Shown: positions 12,413 to 25,677, numbered from the stretch's first letter. The stretch is 64,000 bases of DNA from Phanerodontia chrysosporium (GCA_001910725.1 MJGA01000003.1:930001-994000), one strand, 5' to 3'. Numbers and translations: made by a program. Notes: generated by a model not told the origin, from the sequence alone.

Positions 12413-13760
12413 TGTTCTGCGTGCGGTGGTGGAAAGTGAGAGGGAGGGGAGATGGAATGCGACGTAGGCCGCCCTAGGTTTTATAGTGCGTGGTGCGTGG
12501 AACAGCGAGCGCAACGGCGGGCCGGAGCGGACAGGGTTCACATGACGGAAGAGCAGAATCATTGTTAGGATCGTTTATCGATGAGGATGAAGTTCCTGCC
12601 GAGTCTACGACGTTCCACAGCTCGACGGATATAATACCGCCAGGGCAGCTAACTGCAAACGTCCTCTCAAGGGTGTCAGGGTGGGCTGTGTGAGACTCCC
12701 AGTCCTTGGCACAGCATATATTCTGGTGCGCATGATGAGCTGAATAATCCGCGGTGGTATGCCCGCTGGTCAGCGTGTGGAAGCAATCCTCGAAGGAGAA
12801 TCCTTTCCGCGACCAGATGGACACTGCTTGACGCGCTTTAGGAGGATCGCCGCCCTTCCCAGTTGCAAATTGCCCCCGAGTATTGTCCGAGGCCCCCAAC
12901 GGGCCGTTTGCTGGACGACGCCGCGACGTGCAAGCTCCGTGGATGACCTAGATAGCCAGTGATGCAGACAGGGTATACGTCTACACGGTGACGGCGGAAC
13001 GTGCCATCTGAAGCTGGAAGGGTCCTCACGACTTGTGATAGCTACCCAGGACTTCGGGCTTCGCGGCGACCAGTGCTCAGCAGTGACCTGCTCGCTGGCC
13101 AGGGTGGAGAAGACGATGTTCTCGCAGTTGAAAGTACGACATGGGAGACGCAGGGATAGGCTACATACCTCGCCGTACTGAGAAAACTCCGAGGGTGCAT
13201 GAGACGACATGGCCTCCGTACCACTCCAGCAAGGGCTCCAGATCAATAAGAAAAGCGGTAGTATAGCAGGTATATATCTCGTCAGCCTAGGGTTTCGACA
13301 CCGACGGGGATGAAGGCAGACATGGTTGAATGCGATAGACGAGCGACGATTGGCCAGGGGGCCGCGGCCGGAGTTGAGGACACAAGCGCCCAAAGGCCCG
13401 ATCTTTGAGGCGCTTGAGAGTTTGCGAGACTTGCTCGGTGCCCAAGGCTTGAGCAACACGAAGTACGAAGACCAGGCCGAAGGGTGGGCTCTGGGCTATG
13501 CGGCGCTGGACGACTCTGCAACTTACGCACTAATACTCACCACCCGGACTGCTTGGCTGTACCTTTTCCGGTACTCGGGGAGGGCGGTGGAGGAGACGTG
13601 GTTGTGTTCAACTCGAGAGGTGTGTACACAGTCACTTCCGAACGTGAGCCAGTCGTGCTAACCCGTGGCGTATTCCCTCAGTTGCACAACTGAGCTTTCA
13701 ACCGCACCTATCACCTATTTTCGCCCCCGCAATAGCATCGGTAATCCCTGCTGACGTGCT
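12413..13760. other. 1.35 kb between aldo/keto reductase and ketopantoate-reductase-like gene; possible uncharacterised gene
   Basis: Overlapping open frames occur on both strands. The best candidate is on the minus strand: an ATG near 13211 (MSSHAPSEFSQYGE, followed by a GTATGT donor), and a downstream frame at 12474-12899 that reads like protein (SFEDCFHTLTSGHTTADYSA, SCPGGIISVELWNVVD). I could not join these into one supported model and recognise no family. A plus-strand frame at 13326-13661 (FEALESLRDLLGAQG) may be its shadow. It could equally be promoter sequence for the flanking genes. Confidence 0.3.
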
Positions 13761-14891
13761 ATGCGCTTTCATGTTCTCGGCTTGGGACCTATTGGATGTC
13801 TAATTGCTTACAACCTGCGACAAACCGTGTCGAACAAACACCCTATCACTCTCGTTCACAAAACCGCAAAGCATGCGGCCTCCGTGCTCAATTCGTCCAC
13901 CCCACTCTCCTACGAGAGGTCGGGCATCGTCCTGCAGCAATCCGGCTTCCTACATGAGGTCTCGTCCGACCGCCACACCACGCCATCGTCGTCGAAGACG
14001 GCCCCCATTGACTCCCTCATCGTCTGCGTTAAGGCGCACCAGACCGTCAGTTCCATCCGCGCCCTTGTGCCGCGACTTACCCCCGACAGCACGATCGTGC
14101 TCATGCAGAACGGCATGGGCATTTACGAGGCACTCATACGCGACATCTTCCGCAACCCCGACCAACGCCCGCACTTTGTGCTCGCGTCCATCACCCACGG
14201 TGCATGGCTGAAGGATTACATGCACGTCGTGCACGCGGGCGTGGGCGGCATCCAACTGGGCATCTTCCCCGAAGCTGGCACCGACTTCGAGCGGTCGTTC
14301 CCGCACCTCGCCATGGACGACATCGCGCCCGAACATGCTGAGCCCCGCTCCCCCTCCTCCCGGTACGCCTCCCTCCGGCACACGATCGCCGCATTGACGG
14401 GCATGGAGGCCCTCAACGTCGAGTGGCAGACGTTCTACAACATCCAGATGGCCATGCGCCGCAAGGTCGTAGTGAACGCCGTCATCAACCCGCTCACTGC
14501 GCTCATGAACTGCAAAAACGGCGAGATTTTCGCGCATTCGAGCGGCCAGGCGATCTGCGAGCGCGTCTGCATGGAGGCCTCAAACGCGTTCAGGGCGCAA
14601 CACCGAGCGGAGCTGGTCGCGTCAAAAGCCTCGAGCCGCACGCGGAACACCGAGTTTCCGTACCAGTTGACGACCGAGTCACTCGTCAAGGAGGTTCAGA
14701 GAGTAGCGCAAGTCACTGCGGGCAACTACTCCTCGATGCTCATGGATATACGGCAGGGGCGGGAGACAGAGATAGGCTTCATGAATGGATACCTGCAAAC
14801 CATCGGGAGGAAGCATCATTTGCAGATGCCGACCAACAGTTTGTTGATGAGACTCATCGACTTACGAACTAGAATACCAATTCGTTTATAA
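13761..14891 (+). CDS. 2-dehydropantoate 2-reductase (ketopantoate reductase) family protein
   Basis: This is an intronless 376-residue frame. The N-terminal Rossmann fold starts at once with MRFHVLGLGPIGCLIAYNL, the GxGxxG NADP site of the ApbA/PanE family. Next come LIVCVKAHQTVSSIRALVP and VLMQNGMGIYEALIR. The C-terminal helical domain contains the family motif VNAVINPLTALMNCKNGEI, then a long segment ending in EIGFMNGYLQTIGRKHH. The family reduces ketopantoate to pantoate in pantothenate and CoA synthesis. Fungi carry several paralogues, so the exact substrate is inferred. It is complete with no break, and convergent with the WDR75-like gene 190 bp away. Confidence 0.88.
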   Translation: MRFHVLGLGPIGCLIAYNLRQTVSNKHPITLVHKTAKHAASVLNSSTPLSYERSGIVLQQSGFLHEVSSDRHTTPSSSKTAPIDSLIVCVKAHQTVSSIRALVPRLTPDSTIVLMQNGMGIYEALIRDIFRNPDQRPHFVLASITHGAWLKDYMHVVHAGVGGIQLGIFPEAGTDFERSFPHLAMDDIAPEHAEPRSPSSRYASLRHTIAALTGMEALNVEWQTFYNIQMAMRRKVVVNAVINPLTALMNCKNGEIFAHSSGQAICERVCMEASNAFRAQHRAELVASKASSRTRNTEFPYQLTTESLVKEVQRVAQVTAGNYSSMLMDIRQGRETEIGFMNGYLQTIGRKHHLQMPTNSLLMRLIDLRTRIPIRL

Positions 14892-15083
14892 TCCTTCCTT
14901 GACTGCCCGACGCACACATACCAAGCGACAAGGAAAACTAGAGTATGCGTCGTACACGACATTGCCAAGCGCTGCATCGGATATACATGACAAGCAACAT
15001 AGATATGTATGCGGTATTCGTAACATGGTGTGGACTACAGTCTGACAGAAAATAGCTCCCGACCGGCGCCGAAGCTGGCGACA

Positions 15084-18000
15084 TTACTCAAGAGACTTTT
15101 TACGCTTTTGGCCCGCTTTGGCGGCGGGAGAAGGGCCATGCTTTGGTGACGGTGTCTCCGAAGAAACGCTGTCCAGATTCTGGCGAGACGACTTCGGAGT
15201 AAGACCATTTGGCTTGGGCATCGGGCTGGCGGTGCCGTTCGGCAAACCGTTGGCCTTGGAGTACCCGTTTGCCTGCACTGGCCTCTTTGGCGTCGGTGCT
15301 ACAGATGCTGGAGATGGCGCTGTAAACAGTGGAGGTCAGCCGGTGTAAATGGGGAAGGCACAGAAACGTACAGTATAGGCCGTGACACCTGAAGAGGTCA
15401 ATCATGGCTGCCATCTCATTATTGTCAACCACCCGCTCTAGTCGGTTACCAACGACGATGGGCTGTTCAACACCGTCCATCTCCACGTCGGCATCCTGCT
15501 GATCCATATCTTTATCCTCGTCCGGCTTCGGCAGAGTCTCCGCCTCGGTCCGGATAGTAAGAAATTCGTCCAAGAGGGGATCAAAGAGGGTTCCGAGTGG
15601 CGGAATGAGGTACGCAGGCGTATCGAATACCCGCTCGACCTCCTTGCCCTTCCAATTCGACGCAGTCTTCGCCGACGGAAGATCAGTGTTCGCGTTGCGT
15701 GCTGTGAGGTTCTCAAACGCAGATTTGCCGAAGATATCCTGGAACAAGGTCTGCGTCGTGACCGGCGTGGCGCTGACAAGTCCGCGGCCAGCGGTCTCTT
15801 CATCCTCGGAAAGACGGATGTGGTCCCCGAATATGACCGCGTTCCAGTTGTGCGTGATACCGACGAAGGCGAACGCGCTCGAGTCGTTGGACAGCCAGCG
15901 AGGCGGGCATGGCGACGCGCTCACGAGGCGGAATGGTAAGGTGTGAGTCGAAACGGGATCCGGTGAGGCCGTCGAGAACTTCACGATGTGGGTCTGCATC
16001 CTCGGGTCCGACTCGAAAATAACGAAGCTCTCCTCACGGTGGTGAGGGAATAGCTCGGCAATGGACGACTGGCTCTGGTAGTTCCAGCGTACTGGTGGAG
16101 AGTTAGCTACGATTGGAAACGAGACTAACCAAGCAACGTACCACTATCAGTAATGAGGTCCCAAAGGACGAGGTCAGTGCGACTGCACAACGCAAGATAG
16201 CGACTCGTCCTCCGATGAAGCAGACCGTAGACACGAGATCGCACTCCGGACAGATGATTGTCCTTACCGGGAGAGCTGTCGTAGGGTCGTAGAGAGTGAC
16301 GTAGGGCCCAGATGCAACGGCCATAAGCGATCCATCGTGCGACCATGCGACGTGAGTCGGGGCCTCTGCACGAGAACGAAGTGTAGCACGAGCGACCCAG
16401 AAACCTTAAAGAGAGGTGAGCAAGTGCATTGTCACCAGTGAACACGGATACACACTTTCGACTTCGCCCGACTTACTTGTAGTCGAGCGAATACCCCACG
16501 TCTTTACGCTACCATCCTGACCAGCAGTAACCAGGCTCTGCTCATTCGATCCCGAGGTGGTTGGTCGGAAAGTGACTGAGGTGACCTTGCTGAACCCATG
16601 TGGTCGGTCGATTCTGGTGTTCAGAACCCAAGAGCTCCCCTTTGTATCCCAAGACCAAACTTTCAGATAGATTTCGCCACGGAAACCGTCTAGAGCTGGG
16701 CGGGAGTCCACGGTCGCAAGCCATTCACCGGACTGAGATACGACAGCATATTCAACGCGAGAAGGCTCAAGCGGCTTGTCGTCTCTACGAGAGATCTTGT
16801 TCGTCGACGAAACCTCAAGCTCGGAGATCAGGGTTGAGGTCAAAGGTGAGTAAGTCTGCAGGCTGGAGGGATGCGACGAGGGGAGGATGAGGGAAGACGA
16901 CACTGGATGAGCGGCCAGGGGGACTGGAACACCCACTGGTGGTCTGTCGGAAATGATAGCTGGGTCTGAATGATGGTTCAGCGGACATGAACACGACGCG
17001 GGGTTGGAAACGGCTCACCTAGTTTGACTTTTGCAATCGTCCTGGAAATTCTAAGGGTACCTGAACGGACGAAGACATATGATGCGTCGCTTAATCCCAA
17101 CAGGTACTCCTCTTCTCGACCACGAGCTGGAGAAAGACTGATACTAGCTATCGGTGCGCCGACGCGAGGTACAAATTCCTTCTTTCCAGTGTGCAGCTGC
17201 CAAATGATGAGAACCGCCTCTTCACCACCGCTAAGCAAGTAAGCGCCATTTGCCGTGAAGGTCAAAGATGAGACCGCGTGTGCGTGCCAGTGCAGAGTAG
17301 TTGTCGGAGCCTTCTTCTCTACGCCAGTGACTCCAGCAGGGATGCTGTCGTTCAAGCAGTACCACAGTCGCACTACACCCTTGCTGTCGCCAGTCGCGAA
17401 GTAGTCGTCGGTGGGATGGAAAGCAAGGCAGGTAAGCTTCTCAGGAGAGACAAGCTTCGTGAACCCAGCCTTGAAATCAGAAGTTCTGCAGACATAAGCT
17501 TTGTGACCACCAATAGCGACCAGCCAGTCACCGCTAGGCGAGTAAGACAGGCCAAATGTGTAGCGCGCTTTGCCTACGACGCGAAGGGTGGAAGGCTTCT
17601 GCACAGGGAGCTGGCGCGTGGCCTCCGTAGGAATTGTAGAGACAATCTGCACCTGGGCATTGTCTTCCGCAGTAGCATTGCCTGCCAGGGGTTAGACAGG
17701 ACGGGGAGATAGGTTTACTGAGACGTACGATGCCCGTTGAGTTTCTTGGTCCCCCGAGAGATAGCAATGCACACCTCGTTCTTGAACCTCTCATGTGCAG
17801 CAACCTGCAGGATGGGCCGCGATACATCTATCGTTTGCAACAAGATCGCATCCACAAAATCCCACAACCTGATGCAGCCGTCCATTGATCCTGTGAGAAG
17901 CTGGAACGGATTGTGGGGACTGAGGATCATGGACGTGACTGCATCTCCGTAACCTGTTGCAGTGGAAGGCTTGCTCGCAGTATTCGGAATGAGCGTAGAG

Positions 18001-18406
18001 ACCACCTGTCCAGAGGAAACTGAGTGGATCTTCACGGCGGGGCCTGAGGCGGTAAAGAAGTAGCTTGCCCGAGAGTTAGTCGAGTCGCAACACGCGAGGG
18101 GCGGAAGAGGCAAGCTTACCTCCCATCCTTGGTAAAAATCGGGGATACATTGCTCGCAGTCGACTCTGTCAGCGACCTCCAAGCCCACTCTTCGCTTGCA
18201 GTTGAAGAGCCTGCCACTGGCTGGTCCGCGGCCTCTGCTTCGATTCTCTTCTCCTTCTTGGATGGGCGCAGTTTTCTGGGGGACTTTTGCGGGGTGGCCT
18301 GGGCAGCCTCTAGGGGGTGGTTGGTCTGCGTCGACGCCCCGGCGGACGCAGTGTCGACGGCGACAGGCATAGCGGTGGTAAGCGCAGAGAAGTTGCACTC
18401 CGCCAA
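15084..18406 (-). CDS. WD40-repeat nucleolar protein, WDR75/Utp17 (Nan1)-like
   Basis: A large WD40 protein of roughly 900 residues over many exons. The N-terminus carries a basic segment (SPRKLRPSKKEKR), then the propeller: LLTGSMDGCIRLWDFVDA, CLAFHPTDDYFATGDSKGVV, LLSGGEEAVLIIWQLHTGKK, LVTAGQDGSVKTWGIRST and LALCSRTDLVLWDLITDS. The tail is acidic (EDKDMDQQDADVEMD) and then lysine-rich, ending AGQKRKKSLE. This layout fits WDR75/Utp17, a t-UTP subunit of the small-subunit processome that acts in rRNA transcription and processing. The WD40 family is large, so the orthology is moderately sure. One frame break near 16208 is repaired by one G. It is divergent from the aconitase gene with 203 bp between start codons. 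Confidence 0.8.
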
Positions 18407-18609
18407 AAAACTTGCCAGCGTCTAGAACGTCGGGATGAGCGCACAGGCGCTTCAGTAGGCGCCTTCCCGCCGTCGGTCGCGCGAGAGCGTAACGTAACGC
18501 TTGCGTGACAGAAAATTCGGGCCAGTCATGTGCGAGTCATTAATTACGCGCCCGTGGTCAAGTCCTCGAAGCGCGCAGACTGTTCAGAGGTCGGTGTCGG
18601 TCGACCACC

Positions 18610-21578
18610 ATGTCCTCCCCCTCCCTCCGCCTGTGTGCCTCGCGGGCATGCAGAGCGCCTCCAAAAGCGCAGGTCCGCACTCTCGCCACACACGCTACCC
18701 TCACAGAAAAAGACTGCTCGAGCATCACCCCACCCTACGCTCAGCTCCAGAGCAAGCTCAAGACCGTTCAGCAGATCCTTGGAGGCCGTCCTCTCACTCT
18801 TGCTGAGAAGATCCTGTACAGCCACATACACAACCCTGAGGAGACACTTGCAGATGGAAAGCTTGTACGCGGCGAAACGTACCTTCAGCTCAACCCAGAG
18901 CGAGTAGCAATGCAGGATGCGTCTGCACAGTGAGTTTCGGTACGGCCTGAGAAGCGTGCATTGAGGCTAAACCGCCTGTCAGAATGGCTTTGTTACAGTT
19001 TATGAGCGCCGGAATGTCAAGATGCGCTGTCCCGGCGAGCATTCACTGTGACCATCTCATCCGGGCAGAGTCTGGTGCGGAGAAGGACCTTCAGGTGCGC
19101 ATCGTCCTCATAGCGCTTGCACTTGAGATTAATACACGTTCAATAGAAATCTATTGAGAACAACCAAGAGGTTTTTGATTTCTTGGAGAGTGCTGCACGC
19201 AAGTATGGCATCGAGTTCTGGAGGCCCGGCTCAGGCATTATCCACCAAATCGTGCTCGAGAACTATGCAGCACCTGGTATGCTCATGTAAGTTTCCCTGT
19301 TCGTGGTTCAGAGTACAGGTGCTAATCGTCCATTCTTAGGCTTGGTACAGGTATGAATGATGTGCTTGAAGTCTCACATGGTACTTACGACTTATGCAGA
19401 TTCCCATACACCTAACGCGGGTGGCCTTGGCATGCTTGCAATCGGTGTTGGTGGTGCTGACGCCGTAGATGCTCTCACTGGCACCCGTGGGAGTTGAAGG
19501 CACCTCAAATCGTTGGTATCAAGCTCACCGGCGAGCTGAACGGCTGGGCGACCCCCAAGGATCTCATTCTTCACCTGGCTGGAAAGCTAACAGTTCGGGT
19601 ACGTTGCGGAGTATCCTCGAATGCGAGCCTTTCTGAGCATTGTTAAGGGTGGTACGGGTCGTATCCTGGAGTATTTCGGTCCTGGCGTCTTTAACCAGTC
19701 ATGCACTGGTCTCGCGACGGTTGCAAACATGGGTGCTGAAGTTGGAGCCACTACGTCTACGTTCCCATACACTCCGGGCATGCGATCGTACCTGGCAGCT
19801 ACAGGACGTACACCCGTAGCTCGGGCTGCTGATCAAGCGGCTTCCCAGGGCTTCCTGCAGGCAGATGAGGGTGCTGAGTACGACGAGCTCATTGAGATCG
19901 TACGTCTATTGTTCCTCTTCTGCAGTTCACGTTCTGAGTTGCTTCCAGAATCTTAGCGAACTTGAGCCTAGCATCAACGGTCCCTTCACGCCCGACCTGG
20001 CTACACCCCTCTCAAAATTCGGTCAGTTTGTCAAAGAGCAAGGCTGGAAGGATGAAATGTCGGCTGGACTCATTGGATCATGCACCAACAGCTCGTACCA
20101 GGATATGGTGAGTTCAACTCAAGTAAATTCTGAAAGCTAGTATTTACGTCGTCAGACAAGTGTCGCGGACCTCGCTCGCCAGGCTAAGCAGGCTGGTCTA
20201 AAGGCCAAAGTAAGTTTCACCGTAGTTTATCTCGGTTCATTACATGACCGTTTGTTATTGTCAGGTTCCCTTCCTGTGCACTCCAGGCTCCGAGCAAATT
20301 CGTGCTACGATGGAACGCGATCACGTCACTGACGCGCTCGAAGAGGTTGGTGCGACAGTCCTGGCGAACGCTTGTGGACCTTGTATTGGACAGGTGAGCC
20401 AAATCAATGCGTGACCGACCTTGACAGTTCTCTGAATCCCCACAGTGGAAGCGTGACGAGAAGCAGGGCGAGGAGAATGCCATCTTGACTTCGTTCAACC
20501 GGTCAGTCACTACAATTGTGCATCCCTTACGTACGATTGACACAGATTTTTTTTAGGAACTTTAAGTCCCGCAACGACGGTAACTCCAAGACCATGAACT
20601 TCCTCGCTTCCCCAACAGTCGTCACTGCCATGGCTTTCTCTGGCAAGCTCAGCTTCAACCCTATGACCGATTCGATTACCCTCCCTTCCGGCGAGCAGTT
20701 CAGATTCCAACCCCCTCGCGGACAAGACCTCCCGTCCGCTGGCTTCACTCCCGGTCGTACTGCTTTCTACCCTTCGCCAATGCCTGAGCCGCAGCCAGAT
20801 ACGGAGGTTGTTATCCGCAAGGACTCACAACGACTTGAGCTTCTGCAGCCGTTCCAGAGTCACTTCGGGCCCCACAATCCGCGAGGCCTCGAGCTCCCGG
20901 CGTGCAAGGTCCTCATGAGAGTCCGTGGCAAGTGCACGACGGATCATATCTCTGCAGCAGGCCCCTGGCTGAAGTACAAGGGTCATCTCACGAACATCTC
21001 TGAGAACCTCTGTAAGTGTCATGCATTGTGGCCTGAGTTGCCAAATACTGAGATAGAGCTTAGTGATAACTGCCGTCAACGACGAAGGCGGGGACGTCAA
21101 CGTCGCTTTCGATCATGACCACGCTGCTAATGAGGCCGAGATCGACACCATCCCTGGCGTCGCGAAGCGTTTCAAGGCACGGAACCAGCCATGGGCACTT
21201 GTCGTCGACGAGAACTACGGAGAAGGTAGCGCACGTGAGCACGCTGCCCTTCAGCCTCGGTTCTACGGTGCCGCGATGATCATCGCCCGCTCGTTCGCCC
21301 GTATCCACGAAACCAACCTCAAGAAGCAGGGTATCTTGCCACTCTGGTTCGTCGACAAGGCTGACTACGCGCGCATCGGCTCTGGCGACGTCCTGGAAAC
21401 TATCGGTCTCGAGGATCTCTTGAACGGCAGGGAGCGCGCTCACATCACCATCCGCGTCACCAAGCGCAACGGCGACGTCTTTGATATTCCAACCAGGCAT
21501 ACCATGTCGAAGGATCAGTTGAACTGGCTCCGAGCTGGCTCCGCGCTCAACTTCATTCGCTCCAAAATTCAGGCGTAG
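18610..21578 (+). CDS. Aconitate hydratase family, mitochondrial, resembling ACO2/AcoB type
   Basis: The N-terminus ([20 protein letters not shown]) looks like a mitochondrial presequence. Domain signatures are present: [34 protein letters not shown], and the Fe-S cysteines in [13 protein letters not shown] and [12 protein letters not shown]. The C-terminal swivel domain has [15 protein letters not shown] and [16 protein letters not shown]. Aconitase interconverts citrate and isocitrate. Features such as [29 protein letters not shown] and [16 protein letters not shown] resemble the fungal ACO2/AcoB branch, linked to homocitrate dehydration in lysine synthesis; this assignment is from memory of the family and needs a tree. 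The frame breaks once near 19485 (three C where four would read on into [15 protein letters not shown]). About nine short introns. Confidence 0.88.
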
Positions 21579-21655
21579 ATCTACAAGATGTCGCTATATA
21601 CCACACTGCTAGATATTATGTAGATTACGGTATGTACGGTAGTATCTGGGTTGTA

Positions 21656-24600
21656 TCATTGGGATGCATTGCTTTCCATGAGTGTTTGCCCGAGCGCGCA
21701 AAGCTTGTCGCTATTGCGGACTAGCGGTCCAGTGGTTGGGTCACGGAAGCAACGCAGGGCGGCCTGAGCAACTTGGACGACAGATCCGGGCATGCCAGCC
21801 AGTTCCGCAACCTTAAGGCCGTGGCTGTCCCTGTTGACACCGGGCCTTAGTCGGTGCGAGTATGCGAAATAGCCGTCCTGCGAGGACATGAGAGGAGATA
21901 CAATATAAGCTGCCGATGGGGACTGACCTCTGTCTCATTAACGTCTGTGTAGAAGAACCTGACACCGCTGAAGACACCGTCGCCTCGCTCACCATCCGCA
22001 CACCCAAGCATGTCCGCCAGTTCGTGGAAATGTGTGGCAAACAATGCACGAGATTTGTTCACTGTGATCAGATGATGGATCGTGGCGAAAGCGATGGCAA
22101 GGCCGTCTTGCACAGACGTGCCGCGCCCAACCTCGTCCATGATGACGAGGCTGTTCGGCGTGGCACGCCGCAAGATATCTGCCGTCTCCATCATCTCGAC
22201 CATGAACGTGCTGCGGTTACGAAACAGGTCATCGTTCGCACCAACGCGCGAGAAGATCGCGTCGACGATACCAAGCTCGGCCGCGTCCGCGGCACAAACG
22301 AGCCTGTCTGTGCAAGAATCGAGATGAGCGCGGCCTGCCGCAGCAATGTCGACTTGCCAGCCATGTTTGGACCGGTAATGATGTGCAAGGGGCTGTCGGG
22401 CTCAAAGGTCACAGTATTGGGCACAAACGTCCGCCCTGCAGCGAGCAAGCCCAGCTCCACAGTAGGATGGCGGCCATTGACGACATGATAGGATTTGCTA
22501 CGAGGCGAGGTCAATGGCAGAAGGGTGCATGCAGGCGCGCGACGTACTCTTCACGAAGCACCGGGCGTACGAAATGCATTTCCTGAGCGAGATTGGCAAA
22601 AGCGATCGTGACGTCGAGCTCATCCGTAATACGAGCGTTGCGACGGATATCGCGTTCATGCTCGTTCACTTCTTCTCTCAGAAGTTCGAAGGCCTGCCGC
22701 TCTGCCATCTGGATGTCACTCGTGATTTTCACGATCTGAGCACCTAATTGTGACCATTCCTATTGATGATGTTAGTGGGATATAGCTGCCAAAAAAAGGG
22801 AGCGAATACCTGCAAGAAGAAACTGCTGGTGGAAGCCGTCTCCGAGATAGGTATAAATAGGGTATCTGCCTTGATCGAGGAGCCATCTCGCTTGTGTTTG
22901 GCGATGTGAACGTGCATACCAAGGCCAGGAGAGGAGCGCAATGACAAAGACGGTGCATCTGCACTTCGTTAAACAATGGCATACAGGTATCAAATATGCA
23001 GCCCTATAACTCACTATATTTTGCTTGTAGCTGTTGCTCGAGCTCTTCTCTACGATCGAGACAGTCGGACAGCTGTTTGTGCATGGCCATCAGATGTTCA
23101 GAGAACCTACAAGGATGGGTGAGATGTAATTTCAAGAACCAATTGAGTAAGCCGTACTCTGGTCGCACAGTCCAATTGAAGTTCGTCACAAAATTGGGCT
23201 TAAAGTTCGGCACGGCTGGGAAAGCCTCCTCCTCGGCAACAGTATCGGCGTCCTCGTCATTTTCGGGGGATTGTTCATTGGTCACAGAGGTCCTCGCAGC
23301 ACTGCCACTTCTGCTCAGAGCTGCTTCGATGCGGTTGGAAAGGTTCTGCAGACCGTGTAGCTTGTCGACCAAGATGTCTAGACTAGCCCATTCTTCATCT
23401 TTCAGCGAGCCCCTTTCTTGGGCCTCCATCTTCTTCTCCAGCTCCAGACGATGTTTAATTGATGCCCAGACCTTGACGCTGGTACTAATCGCTGCAAGGT
23501 CAGTGTGATCCCCGCGACCAAGTAAGAGCTTCTGGACAACACGCGTCGGATCCTCCAACTCGGCAAGCAGTTCTGCCAGGTCTTCTCGCAAGTGCGGCCG
23601 TGCATAGAAGAAAGCAACCAGAGATTGGCGCGAATTGATCTCCTGAAGAGACGTACTAGGAGATGCTGCGTCCTGGTCAGTCCATTGGCAGAGAAATATA
23701 AACGACAGACTCACAAATCCACCGAGCGAGCAGTCTTGTTCCGCCGCTTGTGACCGTCCGCTTGATGCTGCTTAATAGGCTTCCAGTCATGCCTCTCTCG
23801 CGAATCGTCTCCCGAAGTTCCAATGACTTGATTGTATGCGCATCAATTTGCATCCTACCTGCCGCGGCCTCCTTACTGGGTGACAGCAGACGAGGCATAT
23901 GTTCCATAAGATTGGTGTGAAGGAAGGCCGTGAGTAGCTGTACGGCTTGTGACTCTTCATCCGACAAGGCAATATTGAATGCCGACGCCGAAGGGTCGAT
24001 CTGGGAGGTAAGATCGTCGGAGCCTACGCGTTCAGCGAACAGCGCAGTGGGCGGTGATAGATGGGCAGACGGTCGGACTGGGGATATGAAGAACCGTTCC
24101 TCAGCAACTATCTGGCGTACAGGGTGTGACTGGTCTTCGAAGATGTTTTGCTCAAGCACAACCTCTCTGGGGCGGATGCGCACGAGCTCATCCCTGAGAA
24201 GGGTAAGCGGGATGCTTTTTGCGAAGAACTCTCCAGTCGAAATGTCGATCCAAGAGAGTCCCACTGAGTCATCTGGCGGAGCTGCGACATTACAATCGGC
24301 CAAGTGCGGGGCGTGGATGGAGAGCAGGTAGTTATTCTCGTATTGATCCAGAAAAGGTTCGTCGATTAGAGTCCCTGGAGTCACGATGCGGGTAATCCGC
24401 CGGTCGAAGCCGCCCTTGGGACCGACAACGCGCGACCGCAGAAACTCTTCGCACAACGCGACAAACCGGTTGTTGTCCTGGACAAGGATCTTGAGGTACT
24501 TGTTCAAATGCATGAGGGGAAGCCACACATAGGAACGCGCTCTCCACCCCAGCGTTTGGAGGTAAGCTTGATATTCAGTATGCGAGCAACTTCCGCCGCC

Positions 24601-25436
24601 TGGCCAAAGTATGACTGTGTATCGTTTTAGTGGAACCAATAGTTTCATGTCATCGCAGCGCCTACCTCATAGAATTGGCCCACTCGCGTGAGCAAAATGC
24701 AGTGTGGAAACTTGGCGAGATTATCGAGCACTTCTTTGGCCAATGGAGTCATGGACTGTTCGCAGGCAGCAGAGTCATCTGACGCTGGCGAAATGTAAGT
24801 CTCCATGCAGACTCAGTCCATCTCAACACTACTAACCTGTAGGTCCAACCGTCGTCGACACTGTCTTCTTGCGCGATCTCTTCGGCTTCAGTACCTCTCC
24901 TTCACTCTTCGTGTCCATTTCATTCGGAGGCTCACTGGATTCTTCCAGAGGAGACGTGGCCTTCTTCTTACGACCTCTCCGTTTAGGACTATGGCTCGTG
25001 TCCTGTTGAAGAACAACATCTTCGCCGAGGCTTACCGCGGTTGCATTTTTGGGGCTGGCACCTGTTGGGTTACCTGCACTCGCTAATTCACGCGATGTAC
25101 GCGTACCTTAGCAATCGTTATATTCATTACTATAGGGATACTCGTACAAACGATCGCTGAAGCTGCTGTGGCGTGTTCCAAGAGTGGCGAAGGCTCCAGG
25201 CCCCCTAGCCAGGGGCCAAGAGGTGCGGCGGGTGTACCGTCCGGGTTAAGGAAAACTTTCGGCAGTTCCGTAAACTTTTTCTTTGTCCTCTTCGCGGACG
25301 CCCTTGTGGCAGGGGATGGAGTACTCGAAAGCGCGACTTCATCGCGCAAAGGACCGTGGCGGGTGTAGAATAATCGCGTCAAAGCTCGTGCCCTGAAGGA
25401 GCAGGTACCACAGAGCCATGACCGAGCATATGGCAT
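21656..25436 (-). CDS. MSH1: Mitochondrial DNA mismatch-repair protein MSH1 (MutS homologue)
   Basis: The start at 25436 gives [20 protein letters not shown], an Arg-rich, acid-free N-terminus typical of mitochondrial import. A basic linker follows ([13 protein letters not shown]). The mismatch-binding domain has the key VGQFYE, then [20 protein letters not shown]. The connector and core domains run through the middle. The C-terminal ATPase has Walker A ([14 protein letters not shown]), Walker B ([17 protein letters not shown]) and [11 protein letters not shown]. Having both an N-terminal FYE domain and a presequence points to MSH1, which keeps mitochondrial DNA stable. Frame breaks lie near 24516 (TTCCCC run) and 22290; one base at each restores the conserved motifs. 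It is divergent from CDC11 with 241 bp between start codons. Confidence 0.9.
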
Positions 25437-25677
25437 GACCCTCCGGCAGCGCAAGCCCTCGAGAACGCCAGGTCTTAGGGAGCAAGAGGCCAGGAGAGAG
25501 CAAGGACGAGACGAGGTCCAGAACGTCGAGAGGTTTCGGCGGTTGTGGGCAGCGTCTATCATTGCTTCCGAATATGGGGGCGGAGTTCGAAAGGAAAGTT
25601 GCTAGCTTGGGATTGCGAGAGTCGTCAACGACGCCAACCACCAGCCCGCCTAGCAGTACCGTCTGTTGTAACCAACC

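Noticed and set aside
23677..24648. A 323-codon minus-strand frame with an N-terminus unlike MSH1
   Set aside because: Its front 40 codons are out-of-frame translation caused by the break near 24516. The real protein continues [13 protein letters not shown] sequence from the other frame.
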